From positions 15,944,285 to 16,008,284 of the forward strand of contig NC_081413.1 of the NCBI RefSeq assembly GCF_030272615.1: DNA of 64,000 bases. The letters are read 5' to 3'. Source of the DNA: Cryptomeria japonica (taxonomy: Eukaryota; Streptophyta; Pinopsida; Cupressales; Cupressaceae). Both the position numbers and the translations under genes were made by a program. The notes beneath the pieces are model-generated. The model did no database searches, was not told where the DNA came from, and worked only from the letters and a program-made list of their open reading frames with translations. Below, one piece after another: positions 33,771-45,099 of this stretch. The stretch's first letter is position 1. The number at the start of each line of letters is the position of its first letter.

Positions 33771-36157
33771 GAGATATTTCTCTTTTTATTTTGCCAACAA
33801 TTTTTCCATTAGCCTATCAAATTTGAAATCTTGCTCAAAGTCTCTAATGGTATTATTGTTTGCTTCTTCATCAACAACGGTATACCCAAAAATTTGGAAT
33901 ACAGGATTATCTTCTTCCTCCATTTGTTTTTGTTATTTTCTAAGTTGTTCGTATTAAGATCTAGTCCAAACTGGCATGTGATTATTTCAAAAAAAATGAA
34001 ATTTCCAAAGGACAAAGTCAACAAGTGATTATTGATTAGGAAGATATGCTTTGTTGATTTTGCCACTATTGTTTGTTCGTTGTGATAAAGTGTCTCTCTG
34101 TTGAAAAGCACATCTTTTTGCAAAATTTCCCCGTCAAATTCTGTTCCACAGCCATGAAGATAATGGCGAAAGCGGTGTAGGAATGTCCTATGTTTTAATA
34201 AGATCTTGCGATTGATATACAAGAATCTTATTCTTTACTGAGTAGCTTTATAACTGGGTTTTCTTTTCTTAAGTTGATACTTAAAATTCATATAAGCATC
34301 TGACAGTTTACAAGTTTGTTTGATTCCAATGTTGGTGCAATTCTGATTTTGATATAACCTAGTTTCAAAATAGGAAAGATATATCCAAGATTATGAATAT
34401 AGGATAAATTGATCAAGCTTCGTGATAGAGGATTTGATATGTCCTGGTGAGAAACTTGATAATGATGTTGATCTTTTGCACTTAAGATGTTTGAATCAAT
34501 AGCTTGTTGAATGTTTATGCTTATAGAAACCTTTCGGGAATAGTCTGTTGGATTAGTGATCCAGTTGTTGAACTAGTTTGAAAATACGTGATGGTTTAGA
34601 GGCAAATCTACCCAAGTGTTTTGATACTGATGTTTTGAAACTTTAGTTTGATTTGGTGTTTAAATGTTGGAAAACCTTTTTACTACCCTTTTGATCAATT
34701 TTTCCAGCAATTGGTTGGATTTTTGCTTACTCTTAGATAATGATTTTCTTCAATTTTTGACCATTTGGAGCATGTTACAGACATAGAAGACACAATGTTT
34801 AAGAAATAAAATGCATAAGCAAGTACAAATCTTATGACAGACTCAGGCAATAATTATTGAATCTCACATGGGGTTTCCCCTGAGACTACGTTATTCAAAG
34901 CAGATATTTAGATGCTTGACCCCACTGGCTCCACCCTCGGCACTCACTTCTCCGGGGCAGCCAAGCACCAGTTTCCATGAACTCCCCATGGAAAAATTTA
35001 TATCTCTACTAAGAACCGTATGTGTGTGAGCCGCTTTAGAGGTCTGACCTCCTGCGCCAACAACTAGAAGGATTTTGGCAACTAGTACAAGTGGTTTTTA
35101 GTAAAGGCTTCTGGTCATGTGGCCATACATGCGACACTTTCAGCTCTGTAAATACAAAAGGTTCCCAGCCTATAGAGGTTACACTCCATAGGGTTTATGG
35201 GGAAACATAGTGTCGATATGAACTTATCAGCACATGTTGTTTGGGACTTTCATCACAAACACGGTTTATTTAGAGTGGATTGGAAGGGCTTGGTATTAGC
35301 CCGTTTCCACTTTGGGTCATTCCCCTTTCACTGGCCCCCTCAAGGCAGCTTGGGAAGGTAGGCCCTCTAAAGGTTATACATAAAATAAAGTAGGTCTAGT
35401 TTTCTGAACACCATGTGATGGTGAGAGCATACTTACCTACTACTTCATCAAGCACAGAAAACACAAGTTTATTTTAACCTTTTAAAGTCTGTGCAACTAT
35501 TTTAAAAAGTCACTCAAAATGCAAGTTGCATGTTGTCAATTTATCCCCCTAGTTAAACTAAATGAGCAAGACATGATGTGTTACTTTCCAAAATATAGTT
35601 CTTAATTAACTAGGTGAGGAAATGCATAAAAAAATTTCTTTAAACACAATCCTGCACATGCATATCAGTAGTTTGAAAAAATTAAGCTCTTGGACATTCG
35701 GACCTGCAAGGAAATTTTGTCAGTTGCAAATAAAAGCGCTATTCTAACAAATGTGCTATCTTTCACCTCAAAAGTGCTAATCTACAGGGCAAAAGCACTA
35801 ACCTGCACTACAAAAGCATTGCTCTATAGAGTAAGAAGCGAGAATTATCTAACAAAAGTGTTAACCAAATTGACAAATGTGCTAACCTATAGGACAAAAA
35901 ATTCTAACCTAAAGGACAAAAGCGCTAACCTAAAGATTCAATGTGTGGGTTATTGGACAAAGCGCTAACCTGAAGATTAAATGTGTGGGTTCTTGGACAA
36001 AGCGCTAACCTACATGATAGATGTGCTAACCTGAAGATTAAATGCACTAACCTATCAAACAAAAGTGCTGTCAGAATTCACACATGCGTGAATCTGCATT
36101 AAAAACACATTAACTTTGTTTTTGCGAGAATATTAAAAGTATATGCGAGGTCCTGTA
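33771..36157 (-). other. long 5' leader of the inner Tat element
   Basis: 2.4 kb between the primer site and gag, as is common for Tat elements. It includes a more GC-rich block (about 34860-35400), an AT-rich gag-proximal part and motif array A. The frame at 33809-34222 has no known domain. Nothing here looks like a separate gene. Confidence 0.6.
35730..36072 (-). repeat. motif array A in the gag-pol leader
   Basis: About thirteen imperfect copies of the motif that reads AGGTTAGCGCTTTTG on the minus strand (plus strand aaaagcgctaacct, caaagcgctaacct, aaatgtgctaacct, aaatgcactaacct, aaaagtgctaatct). Spacing is mostly about 20-45 bp. It starts about 85 bp inside the primer-binding site. It is the same motif as in 21829-22085 but in opposite orientation within the element, so both arrays read toward their own downstream ORF. 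Confidence 0.85.
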
Positions 36158-36175
36158 GCCCCACTGTGGGTGCCA
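36158..36175 (-). promoter_or_regulatory. primer-binding site, inner Tat element
   Basis: Minus strand TGGCACCCACAGTGGGGC begins three bases inside the 5' LTR. Its position and TGG start are typical of a tRNA primer site. It is not the initiator-Met type used by the other elements in this window; I cannot assign the tRNA with certainty. Confidence 0.8.
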
Positions 36176-36178
36176 AAA

Positions 36179-37286
36179 TGTGTCAACTTGAATTTCATCA
36201 TCAAAATACTACCTGCAACAAGAAATCCAAACTCAACCAATGAAACTGCATGAAATACATATTAAAATGAAACATTATTTTTACCTTCATGATTTAAGTC
36301 TCATTGTGTCTTAACTCCACTATTCTTGGTTGTAGATGGTGTGCTCTCAGACAAGCACTGATAGCTTGCAAGATGGCATGTGAAGAATGGATTGATAACT
36401 GATAGTTAAGTGATACTATGATATGCAATATTAAATGACTATGCTAAAATGATTATACTAAATGATTATGTTTACTTGCTTCAAGATTAAAACTCACAGA
36501 TGCATAAGTTTTCACAAATGATTAGCTTTGAAAACTCACTTGAAGACTAACTCTTTCTCAACTCAAACTCGTGATTTTATAGACTTTGAGAGGATAAGAT
36601 GATGTGGCTCAGATCAACAATCATGATCAGATCTGCAGATTTGGATGGATGCGAGCAAAGGTGAAGGCTAAGAGAAAGGGGGAAGGAGAAGACAAGTGTC
36701 ACTCATCTCACCTTGACTAGGTTGTTGATTGAGGGAATCTAGGGATGGTTGGAGAAAATTTAGGCATTAGAGGACAAGTGGAGTCAAGTCCTTCCTAAGA
36801 TGTAGGGATGTTGGAGAGAATATAGAAGAAGGTTATGAAATATGTGTGTGTACACAATATTTCATTAAATTTGGAGGTTGAAGATAAATGATGAATTAAT
36901 ATTTAATAAGTATTAATTTCCTTAGCCACATGACAGATGAGTTGGCAAAGGGAAGATGAAGTGGAGATGGAAGGTGAATTGGATAAGAGATTAAATAATT
37001 TAAGAAATCATTTAATATTTGAGACTATAGGATAGGAGAATAACCATTAAATATTAGATATTTAATTGATTGAAGGAGATAATTAAATATTAGAAATTTA
37101 TTTAATTAGAGGAATAAAATAGATGAATTAATTAATAAAATATTTCAATTAGATTAATTAATAGAAAGACACAAAAATGAATTAAATAATTTAATCTTTT
37201 CAAATTAACTATTTAATAGAAGAATAATTATTAAATAAATATAAAATATTTATTTAATTGCTCATAGCCATTTTTATGTGTATACA
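36179..37286 (-). repeat. 5' LTR of the inner Tat element
   Basis: 1108 bp from tgtgtcaacttg to tgtgtataca (plus strand). It should contain the promoter of the gag-pol transcript (minus strand). It differs from the 3' LTR by scattered substitutions and small indels, so the insertion is not very recent. Confidence 0.95.
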
Positions 37287-37291
37287 GTCCC

Positions 37292-38980
37292 AATGTTAAC
37301 CGTCTCTATTGGTTCGATCAAAATTGATGACCTTTCGTGATAGTACTCAGGTAAAGTGTCAAATCTCCCATCTTCTGGCGCCTCGAGGAGGTTTTCACCA
37401 TTAGATGCGTCCTTTCTTTTTACTTTTTTGTGGTCTAATGTTTCCAATGAATGGTTTTCAGCATTAGACCTGATATCGTTTTCTTTATTTTCACTTTTGC
37501 GTTTGTGAGATTTGGCACCCACTTGATTGGAAGATGTGTTATTGAAATTCCTTGTGAAAGTTGTTGCGGGTTCGATTGCATTAAGATATAATTATATGGC
37601 ATGGTCATTAGGAAAGGTATCAATGGTAGTACGTCTTTCATTTTCCCAATCAATAAGTTCAGGGTGGATTAGAGGTAAGGGGTCCTCAGGTTTAGATGTT
37701 TTGAGGGTATTAAGGGTCATGATAGAGATGTCAAAGTTTTTAATATGTACTTCAATGTCTAGAATGGTACTCTCGTTAGAATGACCTCTTGCAAGTAGCT
37801 CCTGATTGTCCTCGATTAAGCCTAAGTCAACCGAATTTGATTCTAATCCAAGTGGGCTAGTTCCTAATGTTTGCCCTGCATACGTATGAACGACATTGAC
37901 TCCTACATCTTCTTCAAAGCAAGTTTCTTTAGGTGATTTTTTCATTATGATAGGAATCCCATTCCCATTCATTAGAATCTGTCTCACTTGCAGCTTACAA
38001 TCTGCACATTTGTTCATATAGCATTTGATTTGTTTCTTCTATTTTTCTTGCTATATCTTTTCTTCTCCTATATTCAGCTTCTTCTGGACTGAGATTGAGT
38101 GTTGTAAACTTTGCTATCAGCTCTCCTTGATTTGTACTAGCTTCTTGCTTGTTTTGATTAAGAGTTAATGCTGCTTGGGAAGTGCATTTAGTTTATTTTT
38201 CTTGTTGATTAGAAGCTTGCTTCTTTTGCCATTTCATCTTTGCTTGTGCTTGTTGTGTGACAGATGTTTCTTCCCTTTCAATTGCAAGTTGTTCTTGTAT
38301 GTTTTCATATTCCTCTCGTTGTTGGCTAGAATATGTATCCTTTGGTAGAGTAAATTGTCCATACCTTAAGCCTAATTTGTCTGTAGCCTGCTGAGTATGA
38401 GGTTGGATAGGTTATGAGATACCTTATTTTCTTTTTCCTACAAGACCTATTCCAATTTATCCTATTTTTTGAAGAATGTTAAATCCTTTCCCATATTTTT
38501 CAATGGGGAATTCTGACATTGTTGATCTTCTATTGGACTTCTTCATCCTTGTATGGCCACTGCAACACATCTTTGTCTTATGTTTCCTCTGATAAGGTCC
38601 CAACACTAACAAATGCTCCATCAAATATTGGAAGATGTTTCACAGTTGGTTGTTGTTTAGAGTTTGATGTTTTTCCATAGGATTTAGGAGAAAGTGGTAG
38701 TTTTGATAGTGAGTATTATCCATTCCCTCGATCTCTTAACTGCATTTGTTTTTCCATACTTGACAAAATTGAGGCAAATGATTTTTCTTTGGATTGTGTG
38801 TTTGAAGAGGATGCCTCCCTATTATGAGGAACAATGACTTCTTGAGCTTGTTTTAGATTACTACAGTACTAGAATGGATTTGAATCTACAGAGATTGCGA
38901 TTTCTTACCCATTGTAGGGAAATTTTAGGCACTGATGATATGTTGACGAAAGAACTTGTATGTCATGTATCCAAGGTCTT
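37292..38980 (-). pseudogene. outer Tat element: end of protease and pre-RT region
   Basis: Continuation of the outer Tat pol on the far side of the inner insertion. At 38980-38880 the peptide RPWIHDIQ..YHQCLKFPY is the C-terminal protease hallmark, matching LGRPWIH..YHQCVKF of the inner element. 37592-38017 and 37274-37522 are charged pre-RT linker (LLEAPEDGRFDTLPE, ERSSILIEPIETVNIG) that runs into the insertion point. The protease active-site half, gag and 5' LTR are missing: similarity stops at about 38980 and LINE-type sequence follows. Interrupted by stops. Confidence 0.75.
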
Positions 38981-38984
38981 CTCA

Positions 38985-40499
38985 ATGTTTGATCTGCTCC
39001 AGGTATACTCATGGGAAAGATTAGATGTGAAAAATCTGGTATGTCCATCTTCAATGAACCTTTCAAATTTATTCTTCACAAGCCTCATCACAATGGTGAC
39101 CTATGAAATGATGAGATAATAGGTGAGTCTTTGAAAGGACTCAATAAGAACCCTAGCTCTACCTTGATACTTGTCTTTGTTTCTGATTTTCCATAAATAC
39201 CAAAGAGTTTCACAAGAAAGAATGAACCAAAACAAATTGCTATCTTTTTTAGCACCAAAAATGTTTCCAGAAACAATGTCTAGTATATTAACAAAGATAG
39301 GAATAGAGATACCAAACATAAGCCAGATTTCTCTAGCAATAATGCATTCAAAGAATATGTGCCTAGCTGTTTCAGCCACTTTACAAATATTACAAATATC
39401 ATCTTCTTGTTGCTCATGTCTAACCAACAACTTATTAAGTGATAACAACCATCTAAAACATTTCGTTTTAGGAGCTATGAGGCTACTCTAATTCCTATTA
39501 AAAACCTTTTGCCACTGGGAATCAAACAAATTAGAATACCATGTAGAATTAACATGAGTGAAAATGCTATGATTATGATTAATAGTATTATACACAAGAT
39601 TAGCCTTAATATTTTTTAACAAAGTATCATCTATCCAAGTATAAGAAAGGAACTTGTCATTACACACCATCCATCTTTTGGGGAGCTCCAAAGATTGGCA
39701 AACCTCGCAGATCATATTATAGGTCCTCCGATTAGAGGTAGGTAAATCAAAATTCTAAAATAAATCAGCCCAAGAAATAATATTGTAATCAATAATGATA
39801 TCTTCCAAACAACAAATACCTTTACTAGCCCATCTTTTGGCCGAACAACCTTGAATGACTGCAAGAGGCTTTGCCTTATGGAAGAGATTCCACCACAACG
39901 ACCTCTCACCACTAATGAGATCATTACTACTGACCCTACAATTGGAAATCCATCTCCTAATATATTCCCATGCTTTCCAAATGAATTTGAACAGAAGGGA
40001 GCCTGTGGTGGTGACACAAAATTTTCAAGCAATTAGGTCACAAAAGGGGAGGGATTTCAAAGATCTGGAATCCTTAGGCACCACTAGACTAATGTTATTT
40101 TTGACAAGAACCTTCCAAGGTTCATTACCTTCTAAAGCATGAAAAATCCATTTAGCAGCAAGGGCAATACCATGAGCTTTGAGATACTTCAACCCCAGAC
40201 CACCAATCTTTTTCTCCAAACAACACCATTCCCATTTGATGGAGTGCATATTTCTTTTACCCCGCCCATTCAACCATAAGAATTTTCTTATGCTTTTTTG
40301 AATATCATTGACTTGATAATAGCTAAAAATCAAAACCGAGGCATAATAAATGTTGTATGAGGATAAAATCTTCTAGCAAAACTTGAAGTCTACATGGTAG
40401 GGAGAGGTAGTGCTTATCCCACTTATTCAATTTTGCTTCTGACCCACAAGCATATATCCTTCAAACATGGAGAGATGGAGAATGAGATCCCCAAGTATC
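38985..40499 (-). pseudogene. LINE (L1-type) ORF2, C-terminal part with zinc-binding domain
   Basis: Downstream part of a plant L1-type ORF2. Visible are the post-RT region (SIRKFLWLNGRGKRNMHSIKW, shown partly: KFLWLNGRGKRNMHSI; WCCLEKKIGGLGLKYLKAHG; LAAKWIFHALEG) and the reverse-transcriptase zinc-binding motif CNICKVAETARHIFFEC followed by IIAREIW. A final segment (FWFILSCETLWYLWKIRN) is typical of the L1 C-terminus. Stops separate the frames at 39101-39448, 39488-39715, 39712-40032 and 40025-40333. No poly(A) tail is seen at the junction with the outer Tat element near 38985. The copia element is inserted at 40500. Confidence 0.85.
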
Positions 40500-41552
40500 T
40501 GTTAGGACCCGGAGGCAACTGATCGGGGGGGGGGGTGAATCAATTGTCTATTAATTTCAACCCAAATATAACTTAACCAAACTTAATGCATAATACCAGT
40601 AAACCAAACTTCATGTCGGTTAACAGTTTAACAGTTAATTGCAATACCGGTAAAGTTTAATGCATGAAATAGAAAGACAAATAACATCCACAACACATAA
40701 CACATATATTTGTATGTGGAAACCCTGTAAGGGGAAAAACCACAGTGGGAAACTTTACCCACAATCAAATGATACTACTGCAGATAGTATGTGTGTATAA
40801 TATGGGGTCTGCACATGCAGAAAGGCCAACTCCCTAGAGCTCACTGCTCAATCACAAAATGGGAGTCATGCTGACTACAATTAGATGATTAAATCTAATG
40901 ATAATGTATTACTCAAAATAACATCTTCATATGTTGGATTCAGTACCAGTTAAGCTCTGATTGCTTTCTCCAAACGTTCCTTGAATCTTCAAATGATGTA
41001 TGTGTGTATAGCTTTGCTTATATTCGCATATACCTTATTACAATCCTCTTCCACACCTTCATTACATAATCTCACAAATGAGATCTTACATATATACCAA
41101 AGCCTAAGACCAAATGTGTAGGCCGACTTACAAAGAATATTACAATTAAATCAATTACAAATGAATCAATATGCGATGCATCATGTCAGCTCAATGCATG
41201 TACAATAATAACAAATCATCTCCATAACATGTGCTGATCTGAAATAGATAACGCTTGCCGGTCCATAACCTAGACCTATTTGCCGGCAACAACAAATATG
41301 CAAACTCGATTAGACCAATAATCAAATCACCAAAACAAAGTGTCCAAACAATGTCTTCGACATAACCAAGTAATTTCCAGATGATAACAGATCGTCCTTG
41401 GTGCCGGTGAACAATATAACCTGCCTGTGAACTAGATACTGATGACTGTGCATAAGTCATTGAACATAACCAAAGATCTCCAAGTGCTGATAGGCATTGA
41501 CAAGTGTTGACATCAATGACAAAACCAGTGCAACACATCCAAAATACCAACA
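40500..41552 (-). repeat. 3' LTR of the copia element
   Basis: 1053 bp. Contains a run of eleven G (about 40526-40536) near its left end. It is longer than its partner mainly because the other LTR lacks a segment around 40690-40745. Followed at 41553-41566 by a purine-rich tract on the minus strand (aaagagggacat). Confidence 0.93.
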
Positions 41553-41935
41553 ATGTCCCTCTTTGGCATTTATGGCAACACAAGATGGAAAAACCATCTA
41601 AGTGCCAAAGCAGAAATGCCAAAAACCAAAAACTAACAATCTCCCAAAGAGATCATTATCCAGAAATCAAAATACAGATACAGAGAGTAACAATCTCTCC
41701 TAAATGAATAATCTATCCCCAAAAGTTAATGTGTTTTTCCATAGATATCTCTCCCCCTTTGACATCAAATGCCAAAGCAATACAAAAACCAGATAAATAG
41801 TTCATATAACTTATTACAAAATACCAACTTATCCAATTTATCCAACTACTCCCCCTAAGAAGTAGCTCTCCTTGTCAAAGCCGAAAAAAAGATTTCTCTG
41901 TTAATTTTGTCGGTTTGATGCTAAGCATCAACTGT

Positions 41936-43263
41936 CTAAGTCTCTACCGGTGAAGGTATAACTCCAAGCTGCTCTCTGAGATATTCAAAAGTTTCCTTAG
42001 GCAAAGGCTTAATAAAAATATTTGCAATCTTCTCATTAGTATTCACATAAACCAATTTCACTTCTTTTGCTTCAACATTCTCTTTCAAAAAATTGAATTT
42101 GATAGAAACATGTTTAGTTTTAGAGTGAAATATTGGATTCTTAGATATATCAATTGCTACCATATTATCACAGTAAATGGTTATAGGTTCTTTGCATTTT
42201 AGCTTTATGTTTCAACATTTTCTTAACCCATAATACTTGGGTACAGTTAGTTGATGTTGCAACATATTCTGATTTTGTTGTTGATAAAGATGTGCAACTT
42301 TGTTTCTTGCTCAGCCATGAAATTAGTCTGCTACCAAGAAAGAATGCTCCACCGGTGATGCTCTTTCTATCATCTACATCTCTTGCCCAATTTGTATCTG
42401 TCTATGCACTTAAATCAAAATTTTCATCTTTACGATACCATAAACCAAGATTTGTTTTGCCTTGTAGATACCGAAAAATCTTTTTCACTGTCGATTCATG
42501 ATTTTCTTTACGATTACTCTGAAATCTTGAAACAATACATACTGCATTCATAATATCAGGTCTTGTTTGTGTCAAATACAATAAACCTCCAATCATAGAC
42601 TTGTATCTTGTCGGATTAACAGGTGTTGATTCATTTTTTAAAGATAGTTTATCAGTTGTAGTCATAGGTGTACTTACCGATTTAGAGTTTTCCATGCCAA
42701 ATTTCTTAAGTAATTCCTTCAAGTACTTTGATTGATTTATGAATATACCATTATCAGTCTGTGCAATTTGTAATCCTAAGAAGAATTTTATCTCTCCAAT
42801 CATAGACATTTCAAATTCTTCCTGCATCTTATTAGAAAAGTCTTTACACAATCCATTTTCTCCTCCAAAAATTATATCATCAACAAAAACTTCAATAACC
42901 AAGATGTCATCATTAGTCACTTTGTAGTATAAGTTATTGTCAGCATTACCTTAAGCATATCCAATATTCAAAATATATTTGTCCAATCTAGCATACCAAG
43001 CTCTAGGAGCTTGCTTTAATCAATATAAAGCTTTCCTTAACCTGCAAACTATATCTTTGTCATCTGTCAAAGAAAATCCATCAGGTTGTTCAATGTAAAC
43101 TTCCTCTTCAAGATCATCATTCAAAAATGCACATTTAACATCAATTTAATATACTTTATAGTTCTTGTGTGCTGCAAAAGCTAAGAATAGTGTGATTGCC
43201 TCAATTCTAGCTACCGGTGCAAAGGTTTCATTGTAATCAATTCCTTCCTTTTGTGAATATCCC
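41936..43263 (-). pseudogene. copia reverse transcriptase and RNase H
   Basis: 42402-42920 is open for 172 codons with FVDDIIFGG (the catalytic F/YVDD box), FEMSMIGEIKFFLGLQI, YLKELLKKFGME, MIGGLLYLTQTRPDIM and IFRYLQGKTNLGLWY, all typical of Ty1/copia RT. Upstream (43263-42921) the fingers/palm (VYIEQPDGF-like and LYGLKQAPRAWY-like segments) are readable only across stops and frameshifts. Downstream, 41936-42163 carries the RNase H end (KTKHVSIKFNFLKE, IANIFIKPLPKETFE). The frame between 42400 and 42164 is broken. Non-functional. Confidence 0.88.
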
Positions 43264-44256
43264 TTACATACTAATCGATTTGTTTTTTATTACCTTACCA
43301 TCATCATTAAGTTTATTTCTGAATACCCATTTAGTTCCAATTACATTTTTGTTTTTAGGTTGGGGAACCAATGTCCATGTGTTATTCTTTTCAATTTGTT
43401 CCAATTCATCTTCCATAGCTTTAATCCAATGTTTATCTTCACATGCCTTAATAACCGATGCTGGTTCAATTTGAGAAATTAGACATACCTCTTCATTTGC
43501 TAGTCTTCCTCTTGTCATAACTCCTTGATACTTGTTCCCAATTATCTGAGTTTTAGAGTGATTCAATCTTACAGACCTGGGTGTATTTACTTGTTGTTGT
43601 TCTTCAGTCACTGTAGAATTCTCAGATGATGCCAGTGTGACTGGATCAACATTATGTACCGGTGTACTCATTGTAGGTTCATTTGTGATTATCTCTATTG
43701 TTGGTTCAGAGTCCATTGATCTTGAATTACCTCTAAACTGTTCATCAATATTCACATTTGCACTCTCAATAATTTTGTGCAATCTCTTGTTAAAGCATCT
43801 ATATGCCTTGCTCTTAGACGAATGACCAAGAAATATTCCTTCATCACTTCTAGGATCAAATTTGCCAATATACTCATCTCTCCTAATATAACATTTGCTT
43901 CCAAATATTCTAAAATATTTAAGAGTAGGAGTATTACCAAACCATAGTTCATGAGGGGTCTTACCGATTTCACCTTTGATGTGAACTCTGTTGAATGTGT
44001 AAATCGTTGTATTCATTGCTTTTCTCCAATATACATAAGGTAGGTTTGATTCTAATATCATGCTTCTAGCTACATCCATAATAGTTTTGTTCTTCCTTTC
44101 CACAACTCCATTCTGCTGGGGTGTCCGAGGTTCTAATAACTGTCTTCTGGTTCCATTCACTTCACAGAATGTATTAAATTCCTTAGATGTGAATTCACGT
44201 CCTTGATTTGATCTCAAACATTTGATTTTCTTATCGGTTTCATTCTCTACCATCAC
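43264..44256 (-). CDS. copia integrase core and linker to RT, 330-codon open segment
   Basis: Reads [16 protein letters not shown], then [23 protein letters not shown], shown here in part as [13 protein letters not shown], then [42 protein letters not shown] and [18 protein letters not shown]. These are the integrase core and C-terminal segments. The linker ends in the start of RT ([38 protein letters not shown]). The catalytic Asp in the LRSD motif is Asn here, while the Glu in VVERKN is kept, so the integrase should be inactive despite the open frame. Confidence 0.85.
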   Translation of the reverse strand: MMVENETDKKIKCLRSNQGREFTSKEFNTFCEVNGTRRQLLEPRTPQQNGVVERKNKTIMDVARSMILESNLPYVYWRKAMNTTIYTFNRVHIKGEIGKTPHELWFGNTPTLKYFRIFGSKCYIRRDEYIGKFDPRSDEGIFLGHSSKSKAYRCFNKRLHKIIESANVNIDEQFRGNSRSMDSEPTIEIITNEPTMSTPVHNVDPVTLASSENSTVTEEQQQVNTPRSVRLNHSKTQIIGNKYQGVMTRGRLANEEVCLISQIEPASVIKACEDKHWIKAMEDELEQIEKNNTWTLVPQPKNKNVIGTKWVFRNKLNDDGKVIKNKSISM

Positions 44257-44569
44257 TTTGAATAATTTGAATTTCCCAAAAGCTTATGATTTCTCCTTGA
44301 GAAAAGTAACCCAACACATTCTAGAATAATCATCAATGATTAACATAAAATATCTATCTCCTTGTAGACTTCTTGTTCTTGCTGGACCACATAAATTAGT
44401 ATGAATTAAGTCAAGAACTGATTATTAGATTTCTCTGGAATACTCTTAAAAGTTGTTCTAACTTGCTTTCCAAATTGACATTCCTTACATATCGAATTGT
44501 GAGGTTTAACAATCTTAGGTAAATCCCTTACTGCCTTAGTTGTACTAATATTCACAATGCAATCAAAAT

Positions 44570-44975
44570 TTACATGACAAAGTCTCTTATACCATAACCA
44601 ACTTTATCAACATGTACAATCAAACATGCTTTCTCATTGTTATTCAAATGGAAGATATTACCTATAGTCTGATTACCGGTTGCAATTTCCAAACCAGTTT
44701 TGTTCATGATTTTGCATTTACCATTCTTGAATTTTAACTGAAATCCTTTTTCAACTAATTGACCAACACTCAAAAGATTATGCTTCAAACCTTCGACATA
44801 GTAAACATTATCAGTGTTGTGCTTACCATCAAAAGATATAGTGACTTTTCCTTTAATCAAACAAGCTTTATCATCCCCAAATCTTACTAGACCTCCATTG
44901 TACTCCTGAAAAGTTAAGAATTTACTTTTATCACCAGTCATATGATGTGAACATCTGGAATCAATGATCCATTCA
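44570..44975 (-). pseudogene. copia protease active site and pre-integrase segment
   Basis: WIIDSRCSHHMTGDKSKF followed by VRFGDDKACLIKGKVTI, NVYYVEGLKHNLLSVGQL and KCKIMN is the copia protease/pre-integrase signature. The active-site triad, normally D-S-G, reads D-S-R (Arg codon at 44954-44956). The zinc-binding part of integrase downstream (44569-44257) is broken by stops. Confidence 0.82.
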
Positions 44976-45099
44976 TCCTTTTCTTAAATTTTAGCTGCCA
45001 GGGCCTGCTCTACTGGTTGAATAGTAGGTGTCAGTTGATCTTCTGTTATAGCAACAAAAGCCCATCCATTGTCTGTCGATTCCTCATCAAAATCATCAT

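Larger units (their letters stand above)
20177..37291 (-). mobile_element. complete inner Tat-lineage Ty3 retrotransposon, 17.1 kb plus target duplication
   Basis: Bounded by LTRs at 20182-21322 and 36179-37286 and by a 5-bp direct repeat gtccc at 20177-20181 and 37287-37291. The element lies on the minus strand: the primer-binding site is next to the right LTR (36158-36175) and the purine tract next to the left LTR (21323-21337). Order in its own direction: 5' LTR, 2.4-kb leader with a motif array, gag, protease, pre-RT region, RT, RNase H, second RNase H, integrase, 2-kb spacer, an antisense PMD ORF with its own motif array, 3' LTR. Dual RNase H and an extra ORF before the 3' LTR are Tat-lineage traits. 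All protein domains carry stops, so this copy is not autonomous. It is inserted in the pol of the outer Tat element. Confidence 0.95.

Noticed and set aside
35690-35968. 92-codon plus-strand frame in the Tat leader (LTNVLSFTSK-type repeats)
   Set aside because: It is motif array A read in one frame; the array's repeat structure explains the peptide.
39171-40142. Plus-strand frames of 61-106 codons opposite the LINE
   Set aside because: Antisense shadows of the LINE ORF2 C-terminal region.
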